The translations under genes were made by a program, and so were the position numbers. Below the pieces are notes generated by a model, which did not search any database, was not told the origin of the DNA, and saw only the letters and a program-made list of their open reading frames with translations. Source: Erythrobacter sp. ANT-B3C2 (GTDB taxonomy: Bacteria > Pseudomonadota > Alphaproteobacteria > Sphingomonadales > Sphingomonadaceae). Taken from it: a stretch of 60,000 nt of DNA. This document shows positions 1 to 8,909 of this stretch, in pieces. The DNA is taken from the NCBI GenBank assembly GCA_001683845.1, contig LXQI01000008.1, forward strand, positions 239,413 to 299,412, given 5' to 3'. How positions within the stretch are numbered: the stretch's first letter is position 1; each line of letters begins with the position of its first letter.

Positions 1-226
1 AGAGGATCGGTGCGATCGAGGCCTGCGGTGCTGACGCGGGATCGGGGGCGGTCGAGCGCAGGCTCACCTCTTCCGCCAGGCTGACCGAAATGGCCTCGGG
101 CGGGGCAAGTTGTACGGGGGGTGCCTTGTCGTGCACCATCAGCACGGCGAAGATGCCGATATGGGCCGCGGCGGCGATCCCGAGCCCGAGCCGTTCCTCG
201 GCGTTCAGATTGACGAGCGCTCCCAT
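1..226 (-). CDS. tolA: TolA-like cell envelope protein, N-terminus only (cut by window edge)
   Basis: The reading frame starts at 226, 12 bases after the tolR stop, and runs off the left edge. About 75 residues are visible: a short cytoplasmic start, one hydrophobic segment near residues 13-32 (GLGIAAAAHIGIFAVLMV), then a polar Pro/Ala/Glu-rich stretch. This is the TolA/TonB-type layout of an inner-membrane anchor followed by a periplasmic linker. Position directly after tolQ and tolR supports TolA, which couples the TolQR motor to TolB-Pal at the outer membrane. The C-terminal domain is outside the window, so the identity rests on context and the N-terminus. Confidence 0.7.
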   Translation of the reverse strand, partial: MGALVNLNAEERLGLGIAAAAHIGIFAVLMVHDKAPPVQLAPPEAISVSLAEEVSLRSTAPDPASAPQASIAPIL

Positions 227-238
227 CGGCCGTCTGCG

Positions 239-687
<449 letters not shown>

Positions 688-688
<1 letters not shown>

Positions 689-1398
689 CAGCTGCGCTCC
701 AGCTCGCGGCCGATCTGCGCGTGGACCCGGTCCGCAAAGCGCTGCATCCGCGCCTCGAACGCGCCCACCCGCTGGCCGAAGCGATTGTAGGCGATCACCG
801 CCGGAATCGCCGCGAATAGCCCGATCGCGGTGGCGAACAGCGCCTCGGAAATGCCGGGCGCAACCACCGCGAGCGAGGAGTTCTGTTGCGAGCCGATCTG
901 AAAGAAGCTGTTCATGATGCCCCAAACGGTGCCGAACAGCCCCACGAACGGCGCGACCGAGCCGGTGGTGGCGAGGAAGTTCAGCCGCTCGGCCAACACG
1001 TCGGCCTCGGTGGCGACCTGCCCCTCCATCACCAGCGCGACCCGCTGGCGCGTGCCCTCGCGGTCGCGCACGCCATCCTCGGTGGAGCTGTTGAGCTCGC
1101 CGATGCCGGCGGCGGCGACGCGGGCGAAGGGGTTGTCCCGGCGGCGCTTGCTGCCCAGCAGGCGGCCCGGCTCGTCCGCTTCCCAGAACTCGCGCTCGAA
1201 ATCGGCGGACCGCTCGCTCACGCGGCGCATCCGCAGCGAGAAGGAGACGATGATCGCCCACACCCAGATGCTCGCCAGCACCAGGCCCAGGATCACCAGC
1301 TGCACCACGATATCGGCGTCGAGAAGCAGCTCGAGCGGGTCGAGCCGGGTGGGCCCGCCCGTTTCGGCGGCTCCGGCGGTGAGCAGAGACAGGATCAT
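688..1398 (-). CDS. tolQ: TolQ, inner-membrane motor subunit
   Basis: A 236-residue MotA/TolQ/ExbB family protein. A hydrophobic segment near residues 20-45 (IVVQLVILGLVLASIWVWAI) is followed by a cytoplasmic loop. Two more helices lie in the second half, including TGSVAPFVGLFGTVWGIM, the conserved TolQ/ExbB core, and ATAIGLFAAIPAVIAYN. The start at 1398 overlaps the ybgC stop (ATGA) and was preferred to a longer frame from 1443, whose first 15 residues are unlike the family. Forms the proton-driven stator with TolR. Confidence 0.94.
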
Positions 1399-1859
1399 GC
1401 AGGGTCCTCGGGGTTCATCAGGGTCTGGAAGGCGGCACGCCACGCCGCTGGCTGGCGGCGCGGGCGGCCATCGGGCGCGACGAAGCCGACGCGGATGGTG
1501 GCCTCGGCCAGCAACTCGTCAGGTCCTTCCGCCCGGCGCAGGGCGCGCTGGATCAGGCGCACGCTGGCGGCGCCGAGTTCGGTGGCGCGGCTGGCGATGG
1601 TCACCGCATCGTCGAGCCGGGCGGGCGCACGATAGCGGATGGCGAGATCGGCCACCGCATAGGCGCCCTCCCCCGCCTCCACCGCCGCGCGCTGGTCGAT
1701 GCCCAGCAGCCGCAGCATGTCGGACCGGGCCCGCTCGAACCATTTCAGATAATTGGCGTGGTAGACGACGCCCGAAAGATCGGTGTCCTCATAATAGGCG
1801 CGCACGGCAAACAGGTGCAGCGGGCCATCGAACAGGCCGGAGGGCGGTGCGGGATGCAT
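1395..1859 (-). CDS. ybgC: YbgC-type acyl-CoA thioesterase of the tol operon
   Basis: A 154-residue hot-dog-fold thioesterase. The family motif YYEDTDLSGVVYHANYLKWF lies near residue 21 and contains the conserved Asp of the active site. It stands at the head of tolQ-tolR-tolA as in most proteobacteria and overlaps tolQ by four bases. The start at 1859 gives the usual length; the open frame extends to 2117 but that would overlap the HIT gene. It hydrolyses acyl-CoA thioesters and is thought to act in phospholipid metabolism; its link to Tol function is known mainly from gene order. Confidence 0.92.
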   Translation of the reverse strand: MHPAPPSGLFDGPLHLFAVRAYYEDTDLSGVVYHANYLKWFERARSDMLRLLGIDQRAAVEAGEGAYAVADLAIRYRAPARLDDAVTIASRATELGAASVRLIQRALRRAEGPDELLAEATIRVGFVAPDGRPRRQPAAWRAAFQTLMNPEDPA

Positions 1860-1902
1860 GGCTCGTCCGCTTAGCGGCCGGTTGCTTGCGCTGGCAAGCG
1901 CG

Positions 1903-2283
1903 TCACCCGCCCGCCACCATCCGGCCGAGCGGCTGGCCGCCGAACAGATGGACGTGGAGGTGCGGCACCTCCTGCCCGCCATCGGCACCGACGTTGGCCA
2001 GCAGGCGATAGCCCGGCTCCACCAGCCCCAGTTCGCGCGCCACCGTGCCCACCGCGCGGACGAAGCCGGCGATCGTATCGGTCGGGGCGTGGGCGGAAAA
2101 ATCGTCCCAGCTGACATAAGCCGCCTTGGGGATCACCAGCACATGCACCGCCGCCTGCGGGGCGATGTCGTGAAAGGCGAGCGCGAATTCATCCTCGAAC
2201 ACCTTCTTGCAAGGGATCTCCCCGCGCAGGATACGAGCGAAGATGTTACTAGGGTCGTAAGGCTGGGTCGGGTCGATCGGCAT
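1903..2283 (-). CDS. HIT family (HinT-like) nucleotide-binding hydrolase
   Basis: A 126-residue histidine triad protein. The catalytic motif HLHVHLFGG is near residue 110, and the N-terminal half has the usual IFARILRGEIPCKKVFEDE start. Members hydrolyse purine nucleoside phosphoramidates and adenylated substrates; the cellular role in bacteria is not well defined. The ATG at 2283 overlaps the hisE stop by one base (TGATG), so it is probably translated together with the histidine genes. hisE followed by a HIT gene is a common arrangement in alphaproteobacteria. Confidence 0.93.
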   Translation of the reverse strand: MPIDPTQPYDPSNIFARILRGEIPCKKVFEDEFALAFHDIAPQAAVHVLVIPKAAYVSWDDFSAHAPTDTIAGFVRAVGTVARELGLVEPGYRLLANVGADGGQEVPHLHVHLFGGQPLGRMVAGG

Positions 2284-2597
2284 CAGCGGGTTCTTGCAGC
2301 CTTTTCCTGCAGGCCCGAGACACCCTCGCGCCGGTCGAGCTCGGCCAGCACCTCGGCCAGCGGGATCTCCTTCGCGCCGAGCAGAACGAGCAGGTGGAAC
2401 AGCAGGTCGGCCGCCTCGCCCACCAATGCCCCGCGGTCCAGAGCCAGCGCGGCGACGACCGCCTCCACCGCCTCCTCGCCCAGCTTGCGGGCGATCAGCG
2501 GCACGCCACCGGCATTGAGCTGGGCGACATAGCTGGTTTCCGGCGCGGCATCGCGGCGGGCGGCGATGGTCGCTTCCAGACGGGTCAACGTTTCCAT
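2283..2597 (-). CDS. hisE: Phosphoribosyl-ATP pyrophosphatase (HisE)
   Basis: A 104-residue single-domain HisE that converts phosphoribosyl-ATP to phosphoribosyl-AMP, the second step of histidine synthesis. The all-alpha NTP pyrophosphohydrolase motif is visible as KLGEEAVEAVVAA with the acidic metal ligands and, further on, GEAADLLFHLLVLL. The start at 2597 gives the normal length. It follows hisF by 38 bases and is coupled to the HIT gene by a one-base overlap. No hisI (cyclohydrolase) is present here, so that activity must be encoded elsewhere. Confidence 0.94.
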   Translation of the reverse strand: METLTRLEATIAARRDAAPETSYVAQLNAGGVPLIARKLGEEAVEAVVAALALDRGALVGEAADLLFHLLVLLGAKEIPLAEVLAELDRREGVSGLQEKAARTR

Positions 2598-2635
2598 CGG
2601 TAGACCGTGCGGATCAGCGGCGGCCCGGTCAAGTA

Positions 2636-3397
2636 TCAGCCGCGTGCCGGCAGGCCGGCGCTGCGGAGGGCGGCATGCGCCTCGGCGATGGTATGGGTGC
2701 CGAAATGGAAGATCGAGGCAGCCAGCACCGCGCTCGCATGGCCCTTCGTTACCCCTTCCACCAGATGATCGAGTGTGCCCACGCCGCCGCTGGCGACCAC
2801 CGGTATCGAGACCTGCGTAGCAATCGCGCGGGTGAGCGCCAGATCGTAGCCACCTTGCGTGCCATCGCCATCCATCGAGGTGACGAGCAACTCGCCCGCG
2901 CCGAGCTCCGCCAGCTTGAGTGCATGGTCCACCGCGTCGAGCCCGGTGGCCCGGCGGCCGCCGTGGGTGAAGATCTCCCACCGGTTATGGCCTGTGCGCC
3001 GCGCATCGACCGAGGCGACGACGCACTGGCTGCCGAAGCGCTGCGCGATCTCGCCGACCAGTTCGGGCCGGGCGACGGCGGCGGAATTGACCGCGACCTT
3101 GTCTGCCCCGGCCAGCAGCAACGCGCGGGCATCCTCGGCGCTGCGCACTCCGCCGCCGACGGTGAGCGGCATGAAGCACACCGCAGCGGTGCGCTGCACG
3201 ATGTCAAGCAGCGTGCCGCGCCCTTCATGAATGGCTGAAATGTCGAGGAAGCACAATTCGTCGGCACCGGCGGCATCGTAGGCCTGCGCCTGTTCTACCG
3301 GGTCGCCCGCATCCTTGAGATCGACGAAATTGACGCCCTTCACCACCCGCCCATCGGCGACATCGAGGCAGGGGATGACGCGGATGCGGACGGTCAT
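2636..3397 (-). CDS. hisF: Imidazole glycerol phosphate synthase, cyclase subunit HisF
   Basis: A 253-residue (beta/alpha)8 barrel. The catalytic Asp pair is present, one in [17 protein letters not shown] near residue 12 and one in ASVDARR near residue 131. The phosphate-binding loops (VGGGVRS and [10 protein letters not shown]) are intact. With HisH it makes imidazole glycerol phosphate and AICAR. It follows hisA by three bases in the same direction. Length and motifs are typical and nothing is missing. Confidence 0.97.
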   Translation of the reverse strand: MTVRIRVIPCLDVADGRVVKGVNFVDLKDAGDPVEQAQAYDAAGADELCFLDISAIHEGRGTLLDIVQRTAAVCFMPLTVGGGVRSAEDARALLLAGADKVAVNSAAVARPELVGEIAQRFGSQCVVASVDARRTGHNRWEIFTHGGRRATGLDAVDHALKLAELGAGELLVTSMDGDGTQGGYDLALTRAIATQVSIPVVASGGVGTLDHLVEGVTKGHASAVLAASIFHFGTHTIAEAHAALRSAGLPARG

Positions 3398-3400
3398 GGC

Positions 3401-4126
3401 CTACTCCCGGGCCACCGCCAGAGCCTCGGCCAGATCGAGCCGGCCATCATACAGTGCGCGACCGGTGATGACGCCTTCGATGCCGACGGCACAATGCTCG
3501 GCGAGCCATTTTATGTCTTCGAGGCCCTTTACACCGCCGCTGGCGATGACCGGAAGGGGGGTGCAACGGGCCAGCTCCACGGTCGCATCCACGTTGCAAC
3601 CGGTGAGCAAACCATCGCGCCCGATGTCCGTGAACAGCAGCGCGGCGACGCCGGCGTTCTCGAATCGATGGGCCATCTCGCTGACCGGCACATCGGAGAG
3701 TTCGGCCCAGCCTTCGGTCGCGACCATTCCGTCGCGTGCGTCGACCGCCACCACGATGCGGCCCGGATGCGCGGCGGCCATGGCGCGCACGAATCGCGGA
3801 TCCTTCAGCGCGGCGGTGCCGATCACCACGCGGGCGACGCCGAGCGCGAACCAGCCTTCGACCGCATGGGCGTCGCGGATGCCCCCGCCCAGCTGCACCT
3901 GGCCGGGGAAGCTGCGGACGATCCCCTCCACCGCGGCGCGGTTGCGGCTTTCGCCGGCGAAGGCGCCGTCGAGATCGACCACGTGCAGGTGGGTGGCGCC
4001 AGCGGCCGCGAACAGGCGGGCCTGCGCGGCCGGATCGTCGCCGTAGATGGTGGCGCGCTCCATGTCGCCTTCGGCCAGGCGGACGACCTGGCCGCCCTTG
4101 AGGTCGATGGCGGGAAAGACGATCAT
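3401..4126 (-). CDS. hisA: ProFAR isomerase (HisA)
   Basis: A 241-residue barrel enzyme that isomerises ProFAR to PRFAR. The two catalytic Asp residues sit in FPAIDLKGG near residue 5 and VAVDARDG near the middle. GGGIRD and ASGGVKGLED are the phosphate loops. The start at 4126 gives MIVFPAIDLKGG, the family N-terminus; the frame extends upstream to 4162 without similarity. It is immediately upstream of hisF and 51 bases downstream of the GH130 gene. Confidence 0.96.
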   Translation of the reverse strand: MIVFPAIDLKGGQVVRLAEGDMERATIYGDDPAAQARLFAAAGATHLHVVDLDGAFAGESRNRAAVEGIVRSFPGQVQLGGGIRDAHAVEGWFALGVARVVIGTAALKDPRFVRAMAAAHPGRIVVAVDARDGMVATEGWAELSDVPVSEMAHRFENAGVAALLFTDIGRDGLLTGCNVDATVELARCTPLPVIASGGVKGLEDIKWLAEHCAVGIEGVITGRALYDGRLDLAEALAVARE

Positions 4127-4177
4127 GACCCGCGCGCTAGCAGCCGATCCGTTCCGCGTCACCCCGGCGAAGAGCCA

Positions 4178-5389
4178 TCATTGCTCGCCGGGGTCCTTGG
4201 CCGCGACGAAGGCCTCGCGCGGGACATGGGTGATGCGGCAGGCGAGATCGGCCTCGCCGCTGGCGACGATGAAGTGGTCCTCCGCCTTCACGATGCCGGT
4301 CGTGAACACCACGTCCTGCAGATACATCAGATCCTTCAGCGGCTCGGTGAGATCGGTGCGGGGTTCGAGCAGCGGGGGGTGGCCGGTGGCGAGGACCTTC
4401 CACGGTTCGTGCTCGTCCAGCAGCGTCCAGAAGGTGCGGTAGATGCCGACGAGCTGTCTCGGCTCCACGCCGTGCCACAGGCTGAGCCAGCCTCGCTGCC
4501 CGGCCACTTCGGTGAGGATCGGCGGGGTGCCGCCGCCGATCCGCGAGCTGGAGGTGGTGCCTGCATGGGGGCGGATGTGCGGGTGCAGGCAGGGCTGCCA
4601 GTGGCGCGCATCGGGGCTGGAGGCGAGGTTGATCGAGGGGCCGGCATGGAAAGGGCTGCCGGGCGGATAGGCGAAGAACAGATCACCCAGCGGGCGGGTC
4701 TGCGCCCAGAACTTGCCGCCGATCAGCCCTTCGAAGATCAGCATGTCCTTGTTCTGGTGATCGAGCACGATGCCCTCGAATTGCCAGTCCAGCCCGTTGT
4801 CCGACGAGTAGAGGGTGGTGGAGTGGCGTTCCGGGCTGACCGAGCAGGTGGTCATGTACCAGCGGTTCCCCACCTTGCTGATCCGCGCATCCTCGACGCC
4901 GTAGCTCTGCCAATTGCCGGCCGGGGCGATGGCCTTGTCGTAGTGGATTGCGCGCAGCTCCAGCCCGTCGGGGCTCAGTTCCACCGGCAGCAGCCACGAG
5001 AGCGAGGTGAGCGCCATCACCTTCCAGCCGTGGCCGTGGAGCAGAAACTTGCGCGGATCGGCGGTGTCGGCCAGCTCCAGCGGCCAGGCATCGAGCACGT
5101 AGCCGCCGCCGCTGCGGGCTTCGGCATCCCAGCGGATGGCGTGGACCGCGCCATCGAAGACCGGCTTTGTCAGCGCCTCGGCCACACGCACCATCAGCAG
5201 CAGATTGCCGTTCGGCAGCCGGGTCATGCCCGGGTTGAAGGCGCCCAGCACGTGCGTATCGGCCTCCAGCTGCCCGGCGAGGGGGGAGCGGGCGAGGTCA
5301 ATATCGTGCGGGGTGAGCACCAGCCGGTCGATGGCGAAGCTCACCGTTCGGGCACCCGCGGATTGATCATCAGCTGCTCCATTGGGCAT
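4178..5389 (-). CDS. Glycoside hydrolase family 130-type glycosidase or phosphorylase
   Basis: A 403-residue five-bladed propeller-type protein with GH130 features: FNPGMTRLPNGNLLLMVR near residue 49, SYGVEDARISKVGNRWYM near residue 165 with the Glu-Asp-Ala-Arg motif, and LIFEGLIGGKFWA. Family members cleave or phosphorolyse beta-1,2- or beta-1,4-mannosides; the substrate cannot be told from sequence by eye. No signal peptide is visible, so it is probably cytoplasmic. It sits between hisH and hisA in the same direction with gaps of about 50 bases, so it is likely co-transcribed with histidine genes although it has no role in that pathway. The start at 5389 was chosen because the longer frame to 5818 would bury hisH. 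Confidence 0.85.
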   Translation of the reverse strand: MPNGAADDQSAGARTVSFAIDRLVLTPHDIDLARSPLAGQLEADTHVLGAFNPGMTRLPNGNLLLMVRVAEALTKPVFDGAVHAIRWDAEARSGGGYVLDAWPLELADTADPRKFLLHGHGWKVMALTSLSWLLPVELSPDGLELRAIHYDKAIAPAGNWQSYGVEDARISKVGNRWYMTTCSVSPERHSTTLYSSDNGLDWQFEGIVLDHQNKDMLIFEGLIGGKFWAQTRPLGDLFFAYPPGSPFHAGPSINLASSPDARHWQPCLHPHIRPHAGTTSSSRIGGGTPPILTEVAGQRGWLSLWHGVEPRQLVGIYRTFWTLLDEHEPWKVLATGHPPLLEPRTDLTEPLKDLMYLQDVVFTTGIVKAEDHFIVASGEADLACRITHVPREAFVAAKDPGEQ

Positions 5390-5439
5390 GTCCCTTCCGG
5401 GGCGGAGACGGGCGGGCCGGGGGCGGGTTCCCAGGAGGG

Positions 5440-6069
5440 TCAGGGGTTCCAGTCGAGGAAGCGGGCGAGCAGCGCTAGGCCGTAGGACTGGCTCTTTTCC
5501 GGGTGAAACTGCACGCCCACGATGTTGCCCTCCGCCACCGCGGCGACGAGGCCGCCGCCATGATCGGTCATCGCGGCGATGCTGCGGGGGTCCTCGGGCA
5601 GTAAGTGGTAGGAGTGGAGGAAATAGGCCTCGCCCGGCACCACCAGCCCGCCGCCATCGGCATGGAGGCCCGGCTCCACGTCGTTCCAGCCCATGTGCGG
5701 CACCTTGATGGTGGGATCCGTGCGCTCGATCGGGCGGACTTCGCCCGGTATCCAGCCCAGACCGGCGGTGGTGCCGTGTTCCTGCCCCACGCTGGCGAGC
5801 AGCTGCATGCCCACGCATATGCCGAGGAACGGCACGCCGCCCTCCAGCACCCGCTCTTCCAGCGCCTCCACCATGCCCTCGATACTGCGCAGCCCCTCGG
5901 CGCAGGCGCGGAACGAGCCGACCCCCGGCAGCACGATCCGCCGGGCGCCGCGCACGATAGCCGGATCGGCGGTGATGGTGACCCGCTCGGCCCCGGCGGC
6001 GAGCAGCGCATTGTGCACCGAATGCAGATTGCCCGCGCCCAGATCGACCAGCGCGAGGGCCTCAGCCAT
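5440..6069 (-). CDS. hisH: Imidazole glycerol phosphate synthase, glutaminase subunit HisH
   Basis: A 209-residue class I glutamine amidotransferase. The nucleophile Cys is in FLGICVGMQLL near residue 85, and the His-Glu pair is in VQFHPEKSQSYG near residue 190. The oxyanion strand region (LPGVGSF) is present. It supplies ammonia to HisF. It lies between hisB (143 bases upstream) and the GH130 gene (50 bases downstream). Start and length are typical of the family. Confidence 0.97.
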   Translation of the reverse strand: MAEALALVDLGAGNLHSVHNALLAAGAERVTITADPAIVRGARRIVLPGVGSFRACAEGLRSIEGMVEALEERVLEGGVPFLGICVGMQLLASVGQEHGTTAGLGWIPGEVRPIERTDPTIKVPHMGWNDVEPGLHADGGGLVVPGEAYFLHSYHLLPEDPRSIAAMTDHGGGLVAAVAEGNIVGVQFHPEKSQSYGLALLARFLDWNP

Positions 6070-6212
6070 TTTGTTGGCGCCTCACGCGCCGGCGCGAACG
6101 TCCGCCCGCTCGGCTTTCCTCGCTTCCTGCCGGCTGAAGCCGGCATCGCTGCGGGCGGCCCGTTGGCCTTGCGGACCCGGGCGGGTCCGTCATGGCGCGG
6201 TTTTGAAGGTGA

Positions 6213-6806
6213 TTAGCCACCCAGTTGCCCTTTTGTGGAGGGAATGGCGCCGCCTTTACGGGGGTCCAGCTCCACGGCCTGGCGCATGGCGCGGGCGAAG
6301 CCTTTGAACACGGCTTCGCAGATGTGGTGGTTGTTCTGGCCGTAGAGCAGCTGGATGTGCAGCGTTATGCCGGCGGCCTGCGCCACCGAGTGGAACCAGT
6401 GTTCGATCAGCTCGGTATCGAGTTCGCCCAGCCGTTCCTGCGTGAAGCCGGCCTTCCACACCAGCCACGGGCGGCCCGAAATATCGAGCGCCACGCGCAC
6501 CAGCGTCTCGTCCATCGGCGAATAGGCGGTGCCGTAGCGGCCGATGCCGCCCTTATCGCCCAGCGCCTGCGCCAGCGCCTGGCCGAGCGCGATGGCACTG
6601 TCTTCCACGCTGTGGTGCGCATCGATGTGGAGATCGCCCTTCACCTTCAGCGTGAGATCGATCAGCGAATGGCGGGCGAATTGTTCCACCATGTGGTCGA
6701 GGAAGCCGATGCCGGTGGCGATCTCGTAATGGCCCGAGCCATCGAGATCGAGTTCGACAAGGATGTCGGTCTCGTGGGTCTGGCGGGCGATCCGTCCTGT
6801 GCGCAT
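6213..6806 (-). CDS. hisB: Imidazoleglycerol-phosphate dehydratase (HisB)
   Basis: A 197-residue monofunctional HisB (no phosphatase domain), as usual in alphaproteobacteria. The manganese-binding histidine motifs are visible: [25 protein letters not shown] and, in the second half, [16 protein letters not shown]. The start at 6806 gives [14 protein letters not shown], the normal family start; upstream codons to 6893 overlap the divergent promoter region. It is the first gene of the leftward his-tol block and is divergent from sspB with 97 bases between start codons. Confidence 0.96.
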   Translation of the reverse strand: MRTGRIARQTHETDILVELDLDGSGHYEIATGIGFLDHMVEQFARHSLIDLTLKVKGDLHIDAHHSVEDSAIALGQALAQALGDKGGIGRYGTAYSPMDETLVRVALDISGRPWLVWKAGFTQERLGELDTELIEHWFHSVAQAAGITLHIQLLYGQNNHHICEAVFKGFARAMRQAVELDPRKGGAIPSTKGQLGG

Positions 6807-6903
6807 GGGGCGTTCGCTAGAGCGGTGCGCGGGCCGGCGCAAGCTGTGCGCGGCGGGGCTTTCCCGCTTGACCGGGCGCGCGGGCGCGGCCACCTACCGC
6901 CGC

Positions 6904-7416
6904 ATGAGCGACAACGCGCCCGACAGCCTGATCCCCTACGACGAGATCGTGCAGGAAGCACTGCGCGCCGTGGTGGGCCGGGTGCTCGGCTCGGTGGAGC
7001 GTTCGGGCGGGAATCTGCCGGGTAACCATCATTTCTACATCACCTTCAAGACCGCCGCGCCGGGCGTGAACATCCCCAAGCAATTGCGCGAGCGCTTCCC
7101 GGACGAGATGACTATCGTGCTGCAGAACAAGTTCTGGGACTTGCAGGTGGTGGAGGACGGCTTCTCGGTGGGCCTCACCTTCAACGCGGTGCCCGCCAAG
7201 CTGCAGATCCCGTTCGGCGCGATCACTGCCTTCGTCGACCCGGCGGTGGATTTCGGGCTGCAGTTCCAGGCGGTCGGCGATCTCGAGCCGGCGGCGCATG
7301 AGGCGGCCGAAAACGACGGTTCCGGCACGGATGAGGAACGCGGGGTAGCGACGGACGTTAATTCTCCCGACGACGGCTCCAATGTCGTGACGGTGGATTT
7401 CGGTCGCAAGAAGTAG
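6904..7416 (+). CDS. sspB: SspB-type ClpXP adaptor protein
   Basis: A 170-residue SspB family protein. The N-terminal 130 residues carry the stringent-starvation-protein-B fold, with GNHHFYITFKT and the segment LQNKFWDLQVVEDGF that is characteristic of the alphaproteobacterial form. The tail is acidic and disordered and ends in VVTVDFGRKK, matching the C-terminal ClpX-docking peptide of SspB. It delivers tagged substrates to ClpXP for degradation. The gene is divergent from hisB. Confidence 0.92.
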   Translation: MSDNAPDSLIPYDEIVQEALRAVVGRVLGSVERSGGNLPGNHHFYITFKTAAPGVNIPKQLRERFPDEMTIVLQNKFWDLQVVEDGFSVGLTFNAVPAKLQIPFGAITAFVDPAVDFGLQFQAVGDLEPAAHEAAENDGSGTDEERGVATDVNSPDDGSNVVTVDFGRKK

Positions 7417-7473
7417 CGCGCCTGCCATTACGACCGGCGGCCACCGAAAGCACGACGGGGAGCAAGGGGCAGG

Positions 7474-7920
7474 ATGGCTGGCAGGAACATCACGACCAGG
7501 CTGACGGATGGCGGCGCGCGAGGGATTCGCCGCGCCTATCGCACGGCCCGTGGCACGGCGAACACAGTGCCGGGGCCGAGCACCAATCCAGCCACCAACC
7601 TGCTGATTACCGACATCGCCATGCGCGGCGCGACACTGCTGTTCCGCCGCGCGATGCAGCAGGGCATGCTGCGGATGCGCTTCGACCCCGAGAAGGCGCG
7701 CGAGATCGTGCAGGGGCGTTCGCTGCGCCAGACGCTGGTCTCTGCAGCGGCATCGCGGATGGCGATGCATTCGGTGCCCGGGTTCCTGCTGGTGAGCAGC
7801 GGACTGCTGGCCAAGACGGTGATCGATCGCAGCCAGGGCCGCCGCGCCCGGCACAAGGGCGAGCGGGAGCTTGCCGAGCAGGCAGCGAGGGCCCCCAAGG
7901 ACAGCGACCAGCCCAACTGA
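7474..7920 (+). CDS. Conserved hypothetical protein, basic, one hydrophobic stretch
   Basis: A 148-residue protein I do not recognise. It begins with a basic Arg/Thr-rich segment. It has a central LLITDIAMRGATLLFRRAMQ stretch, a hydrophobic segment near residue 110 (VPGFLLVSSGLLAKTVI), then a charged tail. The upstream GGGGAGCAAGGGGCAGG region can serve as a ribosome site. It lies between sspB and gmk in the same direction. The length and an ordinary coding pattern support a real gene; the function is unknown. Confidence 0.75.
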   Translation: MAGRNITTRLTDGGARGIRRAYRTARGTANTVPGPSTNPATNLLITDIAMRGATLLFRRAMQQGMLRMRFDPEKAREIVQGRSLRQTLVSAAASRMAMHSVPGFLLVSSGLLAKTVIDRSQGRRARHKGERELAEQAARAPKDSDQPN

Positions 7921-8026
7921 GCGTGGCTGGCGCGGGGTCGAGCGCCGCTTCGCCGATGGGCCGCTGCCGGACGCAAGGCCCGACGCAAGACTTGCCTTGG
8001 CAGCCCTGCATGCGCCAACAGCGCGC

Positions 8027-8692
8027 ATGGACGCCCCTCCCCCTCCCGCCGCTGCTGCGCACGATTGCCCGGAGCTGCCCCGCCGGGGGCTGATGTTCAT
8101 CCTCTCCTCGCCCTCGGGTGCGGGCAAGACGACCATGGCGCGGCGCCTGCTGGAGGCGGAGGAGAACCTGGCGATGTCGGTCTCGGTCACCAGCCGCCCC
8201 GTCCGGCCGGGCGAGGTGGAGGGGCGCGATTATTGGTTCACCGACCGCGAGCGGTTCATGGCGATGGAGCGCGAGGGCGCGTTTCTCGAATGGGCCGAGG
8301 TGTTCGGCAATCTCTACGGCACCCCGCTGGCGGAGATCGCCGAGGGGCTGCGAGAGGGGCGGGATTTCCTGTTCGATGTCGACTGGCAGGGGGCGCAGCA
8401 ACTCTCCCAGCGGGCCGGGGCCGATGTGGTCTCGGTGTTCCTGCTGCCGCCCAGCATCGAAGCACTCGAAGCGCGGTTGCGGACGCGGGCGACCGACAGC
8501 CATGCGGTGATCGCCGCCCGGATGGCGCGGGCGCGCGACGAAATCGGCCATTGGGATGCTTATGATTACGTGGTGGTCAACGAGGTGGTCGATCATTGCT
8601 TTCAGCAGGTGCGCACGGTTCTCGCCGCCGAGCGGCTGCGGCGCCAACGGCAGACCGGCCTGATCGATTTCGCGCGGACGCTGATGCGCTAG
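8027..8692 (+). CDS. gmk: Guanylate kinase
   Basis: A 221-residue guanylate kinase that phosphorylates GMP to GDP. The P-loop LSSPSGAGKTTMARRLL is near residue 27, the GMP-binding segment SVTSRPVRPGEVEGRDYWF follows, and FLFDVDWQGAQQL carries the Walker B Asp. The start at 8027 leaves a Pro/Ala-rich N-terminal extension of about 20 residues before the core. Later starts such as the Met in RGLMFILSS are possible. The frame is open further upstream to 7871, but that overlaps the preceding gene. Confidence 0.95.
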   Translation: MDAPPPPAAAAHDCPELPRRGLMFILSSPSGAGKTTMARRLLEAEENLAMSVSVTSRPVRPGEVEGRDYWFTDRERFMAMEREGAFLEWAEVFGNLYGTPLAEIAEGLREGRDFLFDVDWQGAQQLSQRAGADVVSVFLLPPSIEALEARLRTRATDSHAVIAARMARARDEIGHWDAYDYVVVNEVVDHCFQQVRTVLAAERLRRQRQTGLIDFARTLMR

Positions 8693-8909
8693 GGTTGTGC
8701 GGCCGTTGCGGGCGGATGTGCGCCAGTTCAGGGCGGTTTGATCGCGTCGCTATGCGCGTCACCGGCAGGGATTTTGGACCCCTAGTGCTGAAGGGCGGGC
8801 GGGAGCCGGATCTCAGCCACGGGGCGTTCCAGCATCAGGCGCTTGAGAGGGCGTGAGCACGTCGATGCGCCAGCCTTCCGCAGGACGCCGGGGCGGTGCG
8901 CGACTGGCG

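Noticed and set aside
3494..5485. A 663-codon plus-strand frame over hisA and the GH130 gene
   Set aside because: Antisense shadow of GH130 and hisA in GC-rich DNA; no domain pattern.
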